A stretch of 23,854 bases of DNA from JAPLFM01 sp964650885 (GTDB lineage Bacteria; Bacteroidota; Ignavibacteria; Kapaibacteriales; UBA2268), in NCBI GenBank assembly GCA_964650885.1, contig CAZYXG010000043.1:1-23854 (forward strand), read 5' to 3'. This document shows, piece after piece, positions 1 through 8,143 of this stretch. Positions within the stretch are counted from its first letter, which is position 1, and the number at the start of each line of letters is the position of its first letter. Made by a program: the position numbers and the translations under genes. Below the pieces are notes generated by a model. The model worked only from the letters and a program-made list of their open reading frames with translations, was not told where the DNA came from and did not search any database.

Positions 1-795
1 GCCCAACAAAACCGCTTCGGACTATTCTTAAGTCAATCTTACAGCCAAGATATATATATTGGTAAGCAAACTACTTTTGAAATAGGAACTTTAATTGATT
101 ATAGATATCCATTAGGAATAAAATTCTTAGGTGATTCTATTTATTCAATAACTTCTTTCAGATACAATATAACTGCATCGGCAAAAGAGAAAGAAAAGAA
201 TGATGATATAATTTATCAAACAATTGAAAACAATGTTTATGGAGATTTATTCATAGCATATCCAGTTGGCTGGTCTGTAGATCCATTTATTTCCACAAGT
301 TTTCAATCCCAACCATTACCATCATTTAGAGAAAATGGCAATACTCAAGTTCAAACAGGATCATTTCGAGACCCTATAACTACTATTCAAACTTTAGGTT
401 TTGCTTATAAATGGAATATTGATAAAATGTCGAATATAATTACAAGATTAGGTAGTTCATTAAAGCAAATAAGAGCAGAAAACTTTTAACTGACAACAGA
501 TGATTTTGCAACTCCACTTATAAAAGAAAATTACAAAGCAGAATACGGCATAAGTTTGAAAAGTGAAATAAGAATTCAATTAGATTCTAATAGTATTTAT
601 AATGCAAATATTGATGTATTCAAATCATATAGCAATAAAGAAAATACTACATTTAGAATGACAAACGATTTGCAAACTGTTTTTTTAAAGTACTTAACTG
701 TCTTAGTAAAGCTCGATTTGAATTTCGATGAAGCTCAATCCAAGAAAATACAATTCCGCCAGTCTATAAGGTTTGGAATACTTGTAAATATCTGA
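1..795 (+). pseudogene. DUF3078-type outer-membrane protein, 3' part, interrupted by an in-frame stop
   Basis: One reading frame runs from the first base to a TGA at 793-795 and is broken only by a TAA at 487-489. Both sides read as the same protein. The upstream part has alternating hydrophobic/polar strands with aromatic residues (e.g. YRYPLGIKF, FIAYPVGWSVDPF) and reaches MSNIITRLGSSLKQ. The downstream part continues with TTDDFATPLIKENYKAEYGI and ends in a beta-rich tail (FLKYLTVLVKLDLNF). That order (solo marker, K/R-rich strand, 'YKAEYG' segment, terminal strands) is what I recall of Bacteroidota DUF3078 proteins, which are predicted outer-membrane beta-barrels of unknown role. A CAA-to-TAA change would explain the stop. 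The downstream piece could only restart from TTG at 556, with no ribosome site visible. The 5' end lies outside the window. Alternatives are a sequencing error or a truncated but working protein. Family call moderate; interruption certain from the sequence. Confidence 0.6.
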
Positions 796-875
796 TAAAT
801 AATTACTTATACAAATTAATCATAATTATCTCATCTTTTTATTCTTCTAATCTCTCCTTTTTAGTCATTTAAGTA

Positions 876-905
876 TTGGCTTTTCAAAGTTTATTCCTAA
901 TTTGC
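876..905 (+). promoter_or_regulatory. Candidate Bacteroidota-type promoter for fhs
   Basis: A TTG at 876-878 is followed after 19 bases by TAATTTGC at 898-905, 41 bases before the fhs ATG. This resembles the Bacteroidota -33 TTG / -7 TAnnTTTG pattern, one base shorter in the -7 box. The same TAATTTG element recurs upstream of other genes here. Inferred by eye only. Confidence 0.35.
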
Positions 906-945
906 TTTTATAATTTTATAATTTTCTTCAAACTGATTATTGAAA

Positions 946-2610
946 ATGAAATCTGATATTGAAATAGCTAAAGAAATTGAATTGAAACCAATTGGTGAAA
1001 TTGCCGCTAAGCTTGGAATTGCTGAAGTTAGTGTTCATCAGTATGGACGTTATAAAGCAAAGATAGATGTTACTCTAGATGAAGCTAAAATTGTAAAATC
1101 GAACTTAATCTTGGTAACTGCCATCACTCCAAATAAAGCTGGTGTTGGAAAGACTACTGTTTCTGTTTCGCTTGGTTTAGGTTTGAATAAGCTGGGCAAA
1201 AATGCAATTGTTGCTTTGCGTGAGCCATCGCTTGGGCCTTGCTTTGGAATGAAAGGTGGTGCTACTGGTGGAGGTTTCTCACAAGTGTTACCAATGGACG
1301 ACATTAATCTCCATTTCACAGGAGATTTCCACGCAATTACTTCTGCGAATAATATGCTTGCGGCATTGCTTGACAACTATCAATATAACAATAGAGGTAG
1401 CGAAACAGGGCTTAGGCAAATACTTTGGAAAAGAGTACTTGATGTGAACGACCGCTCTTTACGCTATATTCTCACTGGACTAAATGGCTCAGCTAATGGT
1501 ATTCCAACTGAGGCAGGATTTGATATTACAGCAGCTTCGGAGATTATGGCTATTTTTTGTTTAGCTAAAGATTTTGAGGATTTTCGAATAAGATTGGACA
1601 GTATCCTACTTGGATATATGCACAATGGCAGCCCATTTTATTGTAAAGATTTGGGAGTAACTGGTGCATTACTGACTCTATTGAAAGATGCTTTCAAACC
1701 TAATTTAGTACAAACTATTGAGCATAGTCCTGCTTTTATTCATGGCGGACCTTTTGCAAATATTGCCCACGGTTGCAATTCAATTGTGGCAACTAAAGCT
1801 GCAATGAGCTATGGCGATTATGTGATTACTGAAGCTGGTTTCGGTAGCGATTTGGGTGCTGAGAAGTTTATGAATATCAAATGCCGATATGCTGGAATTG
1901 CACCAAAGGCATCGGTGCTTGTTTGCACTTCGCAATCCTTGAAACTGCATGGCGGAGTGGAAGAAAAGTTAATTAAAGAGCCAAACTTAGCGGGATTGAC
2001 AAATGGCTTGAAAAATTTAGAAAGACATATTGGAATTTTAAAGAGCTTTGGTCAGTCAGTTATCATAGCATTCAATAAATTTGGATTCGATACAGATGAA
2101 GAAATAAATTTTATTAAAGATTGGTGCATAACTAATAATTCTGAATTTGCTGTGAATGATGGTTTTGCCAAAGGTGGCGATGGAGCAACAGAACTAGCTG
2201 CGAAAGTGGTGGAAATAGTTGAGAAAAATCCTTCCAAACCAATTGAGTTTACTTATGATTTGACTGACAGCATTGAAACTAAGTTAAATAAAATTGTTAC
2301 CAAGATTTATAAAGGTGCTGAGGTGAGTTTATCTAAAACTGCACAAGCATCTTTAAAAAAAATCAATGAAATTGGCGGAAACAAATTGCCAATTTGCATA
2401 GCAAAAACGCAGTATTCATTTTCTGATGATGCTACAAGAGTAGGTGTTGCCGAAGGTTTCACTCTGCATATTGAAAACTTAATATTGAATAATGGTGCTG
2501 GATTTGTGGTGGCAGTGGCTGGCGAAATAATGAGAATGCCAGGATTACCTAAAGTACCAAACGCAATGAATATGGATGTAATCAATGGCGAAATAGTAGG
2601 CCTGAGTTAA
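946..2610 (+). CDS. fhs: Formate-tetrahydrofolate ligase
   Basis: ATP-dependent ligation of formate to tetrahydrofolate, giving 10-formyl-THF (EC 6.3.4.3); cytosolic one-carbon metabolism. The 554-residue length is normal for the bacterial enzyme. Visible motifs: the ATP-binding loop TPNKAGVGKTT near residues 61-71, then REPSLGPCFGMKGGATGGG, the LHFTGDFHAI segment, GGPFANIAHGCNS, TEAGFGSDLGAEKF, and the C-terminal GEIMRMPGLPKVPNA signature. I chose the ATG at 946 rather than the in-frame TTG at 940; neither has a clear Shine-Dalgarno sequence. It stands alone: 150 bases separate it from the broken gene upstream and 71 bases from the protease gene downstream. There is no folD or other folate gene beside it, so it is more likely to supply formyl-THF for biosynthesis than to belong to a Wood-Ljungdahl cluster. 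Confidence 0.97.
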   Translation: MKSDIEIAKEIELKPIGEIAAKLGIAEVSVHQYGRYKAKIDVTLDEAKIVKSNLILVTAITPNKAGVGKTTVSVSLGLGLNKLGKNAIVALREPSLGPCFGMKGGATGGGFSQVLPMDDINLHFTGDFHAITSANNMLAALLDNYQYNNRGSETGLRQILWKRVLDVNDRSLRYILTGLNGSANGIPTEAGFDITAASEIMAIFCLAKDFEDFRIRLDSILLGYMHNGSPFYCKDLGVTGALLTLLKDAFKPNLVQTIEHSPAFIHGGPFANIAHGCNSIVATKAAMSYGDYVITEAGFGSDLGAEKFMNIKCRYAGIAPKASVLVCTSQSLKLHGGVEEKLIKEPNLAGLTNGLKNLERHIGILKSFGQSVIIAFNKFGFDTDEEINFIKDWCITNNSEFAVNDGFAKGGDGATELAAKVVEIVEKNPSKPIEFTYDLTDSIETKLNKIVTKIYKGAEVSLSKTAQASLKKINEIGGNKLPICIAKTQYSFSDDATRVGVAEGFTLHIENLILNNGAGFVVAVAGEIMRMPGLPKVPNAMNMDVINGEIVGLS

Positions 2611-2681
2611 TTTTAGTTTGTAACTAATTGGCATTGATTTCATTCTTTAGATTGAGAATTATAATAACAAGGAAAAAATAA

Positions 2682-5240
2682 ATGAGAAGAATTATAAGTA
2701 GTATTCTGTTTGTAGTTTTGGTAAGCATAGCTTTATATGCAAAACCTGTAGATTTGACTACAGCACAAAAAGTGGCTGTCAACTTTGCAAATGCCAACAC
2801 AAAATCTAATTCAATTGAAAGTAGCGATGAATATAAAGTTAGTAAATTTCCCAATGAAAACAATCCAAGAATATATATTTTTGAGAAAAAGACAGGGGAT
2901 GGATTTATCTTAGTTTCAGCTGACGATGTAGCTTTGCCAGTTTTGGCATATTCAAACGAAAGTAAACTTAGTTTGACTAAGTCAAATATTGCGAGCTGGG
3001 TGACAAGCTATTCAGAACAAATTGATTTTGCTGCTGCAAAAACTAGAGTAAATACCGCAACATTAGTACTTTGGGAAGAAGCTATAGCTGGCACAAATAA
3101 ATCTAATAGAATTGCTTCTCCAAATGCATTATCTCCTTTGCTTCAAACCAAATGGGATCAAGCACCTTTCTATAATGACAAATGTCCTGCTAATGGAAGT
3201 GGCAGAGCAGTAACTGGCTGCGTAGCTACTGCAATGGCTCAGGTGATGAAATACTGGAGCTATCCAAAGAAAGGTGTTGGCACTTATAATTATGTTCATT
3301 CTAATTATGGGACTCTTTCTGCAAATTTTGGAAACACTAATTACGATTGGGTAAATATGCCAAACGTAGTTAGTGGGAAAAATGAAGCTGTGGCTATTCT
3401 AATGTATCATTGCGGAGTAGCAGTGGATATGGATTATAGTGCTGAAAGCAGCGGTTCAAACGGAGGAGTTTTGGTCGCTCCTGCTTTGATTAATTATTTT
3501 GGATACCCACAAGGAACTAAGTTTGAAAATAGAGATGACTTTTCTAAAACAAATTGGATCAATAAATTAAAAACTGAACTGGATTTGAACAGACCTCTTT
3601 ATTATGAAGGGATTGGCAAATCTGGTGGACACGCTTTTGTATTCGATGGCTATGATAATAATAATTTCTTTCATGTTAATTGGGGCTGGAGTGGCAACAG
3701 CGATGGCTATTTCAATATTGATGCATTAGCACCAGCCGATTTGGGAACAGGCGGCGGAGCAGGTGGATTTAACTATAACCAAGGTGCAATCTTTGGAATG
3801 TATGTGCAAACAGCACCACCTCCTGCAATCAACAAATTGACTTTAACTACTCCACTTTTGGTTGACCCAAGAAGTATTGATTATTATGGTGAATTCTCAG
3901 TTTCTGGGAATGTGAAAAATGAAACAAATGCAAAATTCGATGGTAAAATTGCAGCTGTTTTATTTAATTTCGATGGTCTGTTCGTTTCATTTATAGATTC
4001 ACTCGATGTGAGTTTAAATGCAAATCAATCTTTGCAAAGTGGTTTTACTCTTGGAACTACTGGTATGGCAGCAGCGGCTCCTGGAGAATATTTAATTGCA
4101 ATATTTAGTAAAACAGCAAATAGTAACTGGACTGCCGTGGAAGATGGTAGTTTTAGTAATATTTCTGAGTTTACAGTAAATAGTGCCGATGTGCCTTTAA
4201 AGCTTTGGGACTCGATCCAAGTTTATCAGAACAGCACCGATGTTACAAAAACTATAATTGATGGAAGTAAAGGATTGACAGTACGTTATGACGTAGGAAA
4301 TTTTGGAGATACTGATTATATTGGTGATTTTACTATTGATTTATACTCAGTAGAGGGTGATTGGATAAAAGAATTAGGAAAACAAACTAATATTGCTTTG
4401 CCAGCCGATTCTCATTTTACTAACGGAATCAGTTTCGATGTGCCTATTATGGGAGTTGGAGCTGGAGATTACTTGCTTATAGCTTGGTACAAAGGAGCAA
4501 CTGATGCTGATTATGTAATGATTGGCACTAACTATTACCAAAACCCAGTGCCAATTAAAGTATCAGCACCTTCAATTTTACCAGATACTTATGAGGAAAA
4601 TAACTTTGTAACTACTGCTAATAGAAGAACTTTGTCTTATGATGCTGGAACGAAAAAAGGTTTTATGACTATACCAAATGCTAATTTGCATAAAGGTAGC
4701 GATGTTGATCATTATGTATTTGCTTTGCCTAACAATTTAGAATTTAATTTGAAGGCATATTTAATTGATAAAGATAATAATAGTGCTGCTGGTGTGGTAG
4801 ATGCTGCTTTCACTTACATTTTAGACAATATCGAATCAGATGATGTCTATGATTCAGACACATTGGATATGAAAATTACAAAATCTACTGCTGCCAGAGA
4901 TATGTATATAAAAGTATTCCCTGCATTCTCTGGACTTGTGGGAAATTACGAGGTAAGAGTTGCAATTGAAGCTGTTATCACAGACGTTCAAGAAGCTGAC
5001 ATTTTAAGTAAAATTTCATTATTCCCAAATCCAACAGATAGATTCTTGAATATAGAAGCCGAGTCAATTAACAAAATAGAAGTACTCGATGGGAAAGGTA
5101 GTGTAGTTTTTACTACTCAATCTGAGATTATAAAACAATTAGATTTGCAAAATTTAGCAAGTGGAAGATACTATTTGAAACTTTACTCAAGCGATAATAG
5201 TATTCCAGTTATAAGTAAATCAATTGTGATAGCCAGATGA
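2682..5240 (+). CDS. Secreted C10-family (streptopain-type) cysteine protease with T9SS sorting domain
   Basis: A signal peptide covers residues 1-20, followed by a propeptide of the Spi/streptopain-inhibitor type (about 21-120, with YIFEKKTGDGFILVSADD). The catalytic domain spans about 150-375. The nucleophile is Cys180 in GRAVTGCVATAMAQ and the general base is His317 in SGGHAFVFDGY, with the NWGWSG motif at 333-338; these fit peptidase family C10 (SpeB, Prevotella interpain, Bacteroides Bfp). About residues 380-590 look like two beta-sandwich, CARDB-like repeats. The last ~80 residues (LFPNPTDRFLNIEAES onward) are a type A T9SS sorting domain, so the protein is probably secreted or surface-anchored and self-activated by propeptide removal. 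AAGGA at 2669-2673, 8 bases before the ATG, is the clearest ribosome site in the window. It overlaps the next gene by ATGA. Confidence 0.9.
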   Translation: MRRIISSILFVVLVSIALYAKPVDLTTAQKVAVNFANANTKSNSIESSDEYKVSKFPNENNPRIYIFEKKTGDGFILVSADDVALPVLAYSNESKLSLTKSNIASWVTSYSEQIDFAAAKTRVNTATLVLWEEAIAGTNKSNRIASPNALSPLLQTKWDQAPFYNDKCPANGSGRAVTGCVATAMAQVMKYWSYPKKGVGTYNYVHSNYGTLSANFGNTNYDWVNMPNVVSGKNEAVAILMYHCGVAVDMDYSAESSGSNGGVLVAPALINYFGYPQGTKFENRDDFSKTNWINKLKTELDLNRPLYYEGIGKSGGHAFVFDGYDNNNFFHVNWGWSGNSDGYFNIDALAPADLGTGGGAGGFNYNQGAIFGMYVQTAPPPAINKLTLTTPLLVDPRSIDYYGEFSVSGNVKNETNAKFDGKIAAVLFNFDGLFVSFIDSLDVSLNANQSLQSGFTLGTTGMAAAAPGEYLIAIFSKTANSNWTAVEDGSFSNISEFTVNSADVPLKLWDSIQVYQNSTDVTKTIIDGSKGLTVRYDVGNFGDTDYIGDFTIDLYSVEGDWIKELGKQTNIALPADSHFTNGISFDVPIMGVGAGDYLLIAWYKGATDADYVMIGTNYYQNPVPIKVSAPSILPDTYEENNFVTTANRRTLSYDAGTKKGFMTIPNANLHKGSDVDHYVFALPNNLEFNLKAYLIDKDNNSAAGVVDAAFTYILDNIESDDVYDSDTLDMKITKSTAARDMYIKVFPAFSGLVGNYEVRVAIEAVITDVQEADILSKISLFPNPTDRFLNIEAESINKIEVLDGKGSVVFTTQSEIIKQLDLQNLASGRYYLKLYSSDNSIPVISKSIVIAR

Positions 5241-5755
5241 TTAGACAAATTAATAATAAAATTATTTGCTTTATAGGATTGCCTTTGTTGGCAATCCTAT
5301 TTGTGCATTGTAGCTCTGCTCCAAAAGAATCAAACAATCCACATATTCAAAAAGGTATAACCAAAAGAGTAATTATTTATAAAACAAAATTTAATTACTA
5401 TAATTTTGTGCCTGTAACAATGAATAAAGAGAAAACTGAAATAATGTCTTATCCTGCGAAAGAGGATTTGGTTTTGGATAGTATGTTTACATTGCCAATT
5501 CCTTTGGAAGGTGCCTTTATGCTTGATAAACGTGGGATTAATTCACAGTCTGCTTTTTTGAATTTGCCTTATTTAGAGTATTATCTAATGAAAGAAATAC
5601 CAAGGGTGGATTCGTTGATGACAATGATAAAAGATTCAGATCCATTCGAAGAAATTTACGATTGTGGCAGTGCGACTGATTATTCAGACTTAGTAAAAGA
5701 ATTGAATCAGAAAATTATTGAAAAAGATTTCAGTAAATTTAAAAAAATAAAATAA
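5237..5755 (+). CDS. Conserved Bacteroidota-type lipoprotein of unknown function
   Basis: 172 residues. A basic N-terminus and hydrophobic core end in the lipobox LFVHC, so Cys25 should be lipidated and the mature protein membrane-anchored. The rest is soluble and mixed alpha/beta. It includes YNFVPVTMNKEKTEIMSYPA and KRGINSQSAFLNLPYLEYY, which resemble a small lipoprotein family I have seen in Bacteroidota but cannot name, and a late YDCG motif. The ATG overlaps the protease stop codon (ATGA), so the two are translationally coupled. Some Bacteroides C10 protease genes sit beside small Spi-like inhibitors, but this sequence does not visibly match the protease propeptide, so an inhibitor role is only a guess. 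A strong hairpin lies inside its signal-peptide coding region. Confidence 0.75.
   Translation: MIRQINNKIICFIGLPLLAILFVHCSSAPKESNNPHIQKGITKRVIIYKTKFNYYNFVPVTMNKEKTEIMSYPAKEDLVLDSMFTLPIPLEGAFMLDKRGINSQSAFLNLPYLEYYLMKEIPRVDSLMTMIKDSDPFEEIYDCGSATDYSDLVKELNQKIIEKDFSKFKKIK
5273..5300 (+). promoter_or_regulatory. 11-bp perfect RNA hairpin inside the lipoprotein start region
   Basis: ATAGGATTGCC (5273-5283), a 6-base loop TTTGTT, and GGCAATCCTAT (5290-5300) form a perfect 11-bp stem. It begins 33 bases after the protease stop and is followed by TTTG rather than a long U tract. It could act as an attenuator, a partial terminator or an mRNA 3'-end stabiliser for the protease transcript. It could also be accidental, because it encodes the Gly-Leu-Pro-Leu-Leu part of a signal peptide. 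Confidence 0.5.
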
Positions 5756-5766
5756 TTGGATTTTTA

Positions 5767-6837
5767 ATGACAAACATAGTAAAAATTTATCTTTTTTCGG
5801 CGATAGCAATGATGTTTGCTTCGTGTGCTACAGATACTATTACTGGCCCAACTCCAGTCTCGGTAATAAATAACATAGACTTCCCAGCACTATTTATTGT
5901 AAATGGGGAAAGCTCCGATTTATACGTTTTGAATTTAAACACAAATAATATAGTTGGCAAAGTTAACTTAACTGGTGCAAAGTACCCACACCATATTTCT
6001 ATGAATAAGGATAAAAGCTTAATAGCAATTACTTGTGTAAACAAGGATTTATCAATGGGTCACACCCATGGCGAACCAGACTCAAATGGTTATACTATAT
6101 TTGTTTTGAAAACAGCTGATGGTTCAGTATCTCGCACAATTAGTGCGGAAATGATGCCACACGCAGCAAGGTTTAGCCAATTGGCAGATGAATATTGGAT
6201 TGGCGAGCCTGCAGATGTTGAAAGTAATATAAAAATACTTAATTCTGCGAGTACTGTATCTATGAGTTCTTGGCCAGTAAAGAACTTTGTAGCTTGTGGA
6301 GGCGACATAAGAGATATGGAATTTAATACTACTGGTAAGTATTTATATACTGTGAATGCAGGTACAAGTAATGTTTCTGTAATAAGCACACAGAAAAAAG
6401 AAGTAGAAACGACTTTTCCTTTGACTGGTAATCCATCGGCTATTAGTGCTGGATTCGATAATAAAATGTATGTCTCTTGCGAAACTGGTAAGTTAATTAC
6501 TATAATTGATGTGGCTACAAATACTCTTGAAGGAAATATTGATTTGGGGTTTAAGCCAAGTTACTCTGCTTTTAATGCAACAACTGGCAATTTATGGGTG
6601 AACGACCCAGATGCTGGAAATACTTATGTTTATGAGAAAATTACTGGTGTATGGAAAAAGAAAACTCAATTTGTAACTGGAAAAGGAGCACACCAAATTG
6701 TATTTTCAAAAGCAAATATTGCATTCATTTCAAATGAGCTTGATGCTTCAGTTAGCTTAATTGATGCTGTTAAATTAGAAAAAATTAAAAATGTAACAGT
6801 TGGCTCAAAACCAAATGGATTGATAATAAAAGAATAA
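5767..6837 (+). CDS. YncE-like (YVTN-type) beta-propeller lipoprotein
   Basis: 356 residues with lipobox MFASC (Cys20), so it is predicted to be lipid-anchored outside the cytoplasm. The body is a seven-bladed-propeller type built of repeats of about 40-45 residues with a hydrophobic strand and VxN/D features, such as LYVLNLNTNNIVGKVNL, YLYTVNAGTSNVSVIST, MYVSCETGKLITIIDVATN and IAFISNELDASVSLIDAVK, ending with VGSKPNGLIIKE. This matches YncE / 'YVTN beta-propeller' surface proteins, which usually serve binding or scaffolding roles. No catalytic site is visible. HTHGEP near residue 100 is a possible metal-binding spot within a loop. It starts 11 bases after the preceding lipoprotein, so it probably shares the protease operon. 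Its end abuts the opposite-strand gene with no spacer. Confidence 0.82.
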   Translation: MTNIVKIYLFSAIAMMFASCATDTITGPTPVSVINNIDFPALFIVNGESSDLYVLNLNTNNIVGKVNLTGAKYPHHISMNKDKSLIAITCVNKDLSMGHTHGEPDSNGYTIFVLKTADGSVSRTISAEMMPHAARFSQLADEYWIGEPADVESNIKILNSASTVSMSSWPVKNFVACGGDIRDMEFNTTGKYLYTVNAGTSNVSVISTQKKEVETTFPLTGNPSAISAGFDNKMYVSCETGKLITIIDVATNTLEGNIDLGFKPSYSAFNATTGNLWVNDPDAGNTYVYEKITGVWKKKTQFVTGKGAHQIVFSKANIAFISNELDASVSLIDAVKLEKIKNVTVGSKPNGLIIKE

Positions 6838-6852
6838 TTAATCTTTTATTAT
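6823..6852. terminator. Bidirectional AT-rich inverted repeat between convergent genes
   Basis: ATAATAAAAGA (6823-6833) and TCTTTTATTAT (6842-6852) form a perfect 11-bp stem around an 8-base loop. The loop holds both stop codons: TAA at 6835-6837 on the plus strand and TAA on the minus strand (TTA at 6838-6840). The stem is symmetrical and would serve both transcripts. It has almost no G/C pairs, so its strength as an intrinsic terminator is uncertain. Part of the symmetry comes from both proteins ending in Ile-Ile-Lys-Asp/Glu. Confidence 0.5.
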
Positions 6853-7338
6853 GGTACTATGAAAGTAAATCATAGATAATGTTTTATAGTTATTTCCATT
6901 TATTTCAAATGTTTTATCGTTAGCTGGATTGTAACAGAATCCAGCTTTTTTATAGCATTTCTGTGCAATTTTATTTTCTTCAAGAACGTTTAGTTCTATG
7001 ATTTTACTCTTCAAATTTCTAACACAAAATTTAACAAGCTCCCTTGTAAGCATTTTACCAAAGCCAAGCCCACGAAATTCTTTGAATACAACAATTCTGC
7101 AAAGCCGAGGAATAGCAGGATTCTCAAAAACTATATCAGCATGACCAACACTTAAACCATCTACTATTACTTTGAATACAATTTTCGATTTGTCATTTGA
7201 ATAAATTTCCAGCACCGAAGCAGTAAGCGGGAAAGGAAGACTTTCTCCCGCAAATATAGCTAATTCTTCTTTTGTTTCTACTTCATCTATTAATTTCTGA
7301 TAATCGGCATAAGTAAAATTTTCCAATGTTAGATTCAT
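6838..7338 (-). CDS. GNAT-family N-acetyltransferase
   Basis: 166 residues from the ATG at 7338-7336 (MNLTLENFTYAD). A longer version from 7374 would begin within the upstream gene's C-terminal codons and is less likely, because the internal ATG makes a typical ATGA overlap with that gene's TGA. The acetyl-CoA signature is visible: the strand RIVVFKEF followed by RGLGFGKML (residues 89-97, R/QxxGxG/A pyrophosphate loop). Next come an alpha helix (LVKFCVRN), the strand KIIELNVLEEN, and NKIAQKCYKKAGF, the usual 'N..A..lYeklGF' motif of the RimI/ribosomal-type branch. The substrate cannot be read from the sequence. It is second in a two-gene minus-strand operon. Confidence 0.9.
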   Translation of the reverse strand: MNLTLENFTYADYQKLIDEVETKEELAIFAGESLPFPLTASVLEIYSNDKSKIVFKVIVDGLSVGHADIVFENPAIPRLCRIVVFKEFRGLGFGKMLTRELVKFCVRNLKSKIIELNVLEENKIAQKCYKKAGFCYNPANDKTFEINGNNYKTLSMIYFHSTIIKD

Positions 7339-8015
7339 TCTGTGACTCCAGTAAAGCCCGAAGGAGTGAACCAATAGCGAAATGTAAGTTGGAAACTACT
7401 GGAAATCAACGAAAAGTTAGTTTTTAATTCTGTATCCCTGCTAGTTTCCCCTGAAGAATATTTCACTTTAAGGTTTGTAAGTGATTTGGTATATAAAGTG
7501 AAAGCAGAAAGCTCGAAACTTAGATTTTTCTTATAAATAAATTTAGAATATTGGTATTTCATACCGAATGAAACAATGCTATTTTTCTCGATAATTTGAG
7601 GGTCAATTCCCAAATGATTGATGTTATCAGAAGTTTTAGATAGCAAAGTATAGTTTATAAAAGGAGACATTGTTAAGCAATTTGAATAGCAAGAGTCAGC
7701 AAACACATTAAAATCAATAGAAATTGATGGACAAAGAGTTGATTTGTTAACTGTTTTGTCGTATCCATTTTTTAGTGGGTCAGGAGTTTTAGTTTCGGAC
7801 TGAACATAGCCAAAATCGGCCGTCAGACTAATATCTTTATTGAAGTGATACTTATACGAAACATTAGGAATGAACTGCTCGTTGATATAAAATGTGCCAA
7901 TTCCTACACCATCGTTATAGTATCTATCTAGCTTTGGTGCAATAGCATTGGACTTTTGAAATTGAAATAAAGTTGACAAAATGCAAAAGACAAAAAAGGT
8001 ATTTGTTGAATTCAT
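7335..8015 (-). CDS. Predicted outer-membrane beta-barrel protein, unknown function
   Basis: 226 residues with a plausible signal peptide (about 1-25, cleaving near SNA). Amphipathic strands of about 10-14 residues follow, many with aromatic ends: NVSYKYHF, ISLTADFGYVQ, PSISIDFNVFA, MSPFINYTLL, VSFGMKYQYSKF and, near the C-terminus, FQLTFRYWF. Short turns rich in Asn, Lys and Asp separate them, as in an 8-10 strand porin-like barrel. It has two cysteines close together (DSCYSNC) that may form a disulfide. No named family is recognised. It overlaps the GNAT gene by 4 bases. Its start faces panB across about 128 bases, so the two divergent promoters lie in that gap. Confidence 0.65.
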   Translation of the reverse strand: MNSTNTFFVFCILSTLFQFQKSNAIAPKLDRYYNDGVGIGTFYINEQFIPNVSYKYHFNKDISLTADFGYVQSETKTPDPLKNGYDKTVNKSTLCPSISIDFNVFADSCYSNCLTMSPFINYTLLSKTSDNINHLGIDPQIIEKNSIVSFGMKYQYSKFIYKKNLSFELSAFTLYTKSLTNLKVKYSSGETSRDTELKTNFSLISSSFQLTFRYWFTPSGFTGVTE

Positions 8016-8094
8016 AAATTCAAATTATCAAAAAATTGTATTTATGCCAAATAATTATAAGTCAGATAGTTAGTAATTAGTTCGCAAATTGCTT

Positions 8095-8123
8095 TTGGAA
8101 GCACGAAAATTTAGTTAATTTGC
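8095..8123 (+). promoter_or_regulatory. Candidate promoter for the panB-guaA operon
   Basis: TTG at 8095-8097, an 18-base spacer, and TAATTTGC at 8116-8123, with transcription expected to start near 8129-8132, just before the ATG at 8144. If real, this rules out the in-frame TTG at 8120 as panB start because it would lie inside the -7 box. Confidence 0.4.
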
Positions 8124-8143
8124 ATTTCACAAAACTGAACAAA

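Noticed and set aside
61..70. Formate-THF ligase P-loop with Val in place of the usual Glu (given in residue positions of the fhs product; AGVGKT rather than AGEGKT)
   Set aside because: A hydrophobic residue at this place is, from what I recall, common in Bacteroidota enzymes; other motifs are intact, so it is not evidence of lost function.
1050..1376. Long opposite-strand open frames inside fhs, panB, guaA and the YHYH gene
   Set aside because: They lie entirely within well-supported genes, have low-complexity or implausible translations, and lack starts with ribosome sites or family features; they are antisense shadows.
2613..2627. Short inverted repeat TTAGTT-TGT-AACTAA just after fhs as a terminator
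   Set aside because: Only six base pairs, AT-rich, and not followed by a T run; too weak to call a terminator.
7339..7374. Extended GNAT start at 7374
   Set aside because: The extension is read from the end of the upstream gene; the ATG at 7338 makes a standard ATGA coupling and a normal N-terminus.
8120..8143. TTG at 8120 as the panB start, adding MHFTKLNK
   Set aside because: It lies in the candidate -7 box, and the ATG at 8144 gives the usual N-terminus and length.
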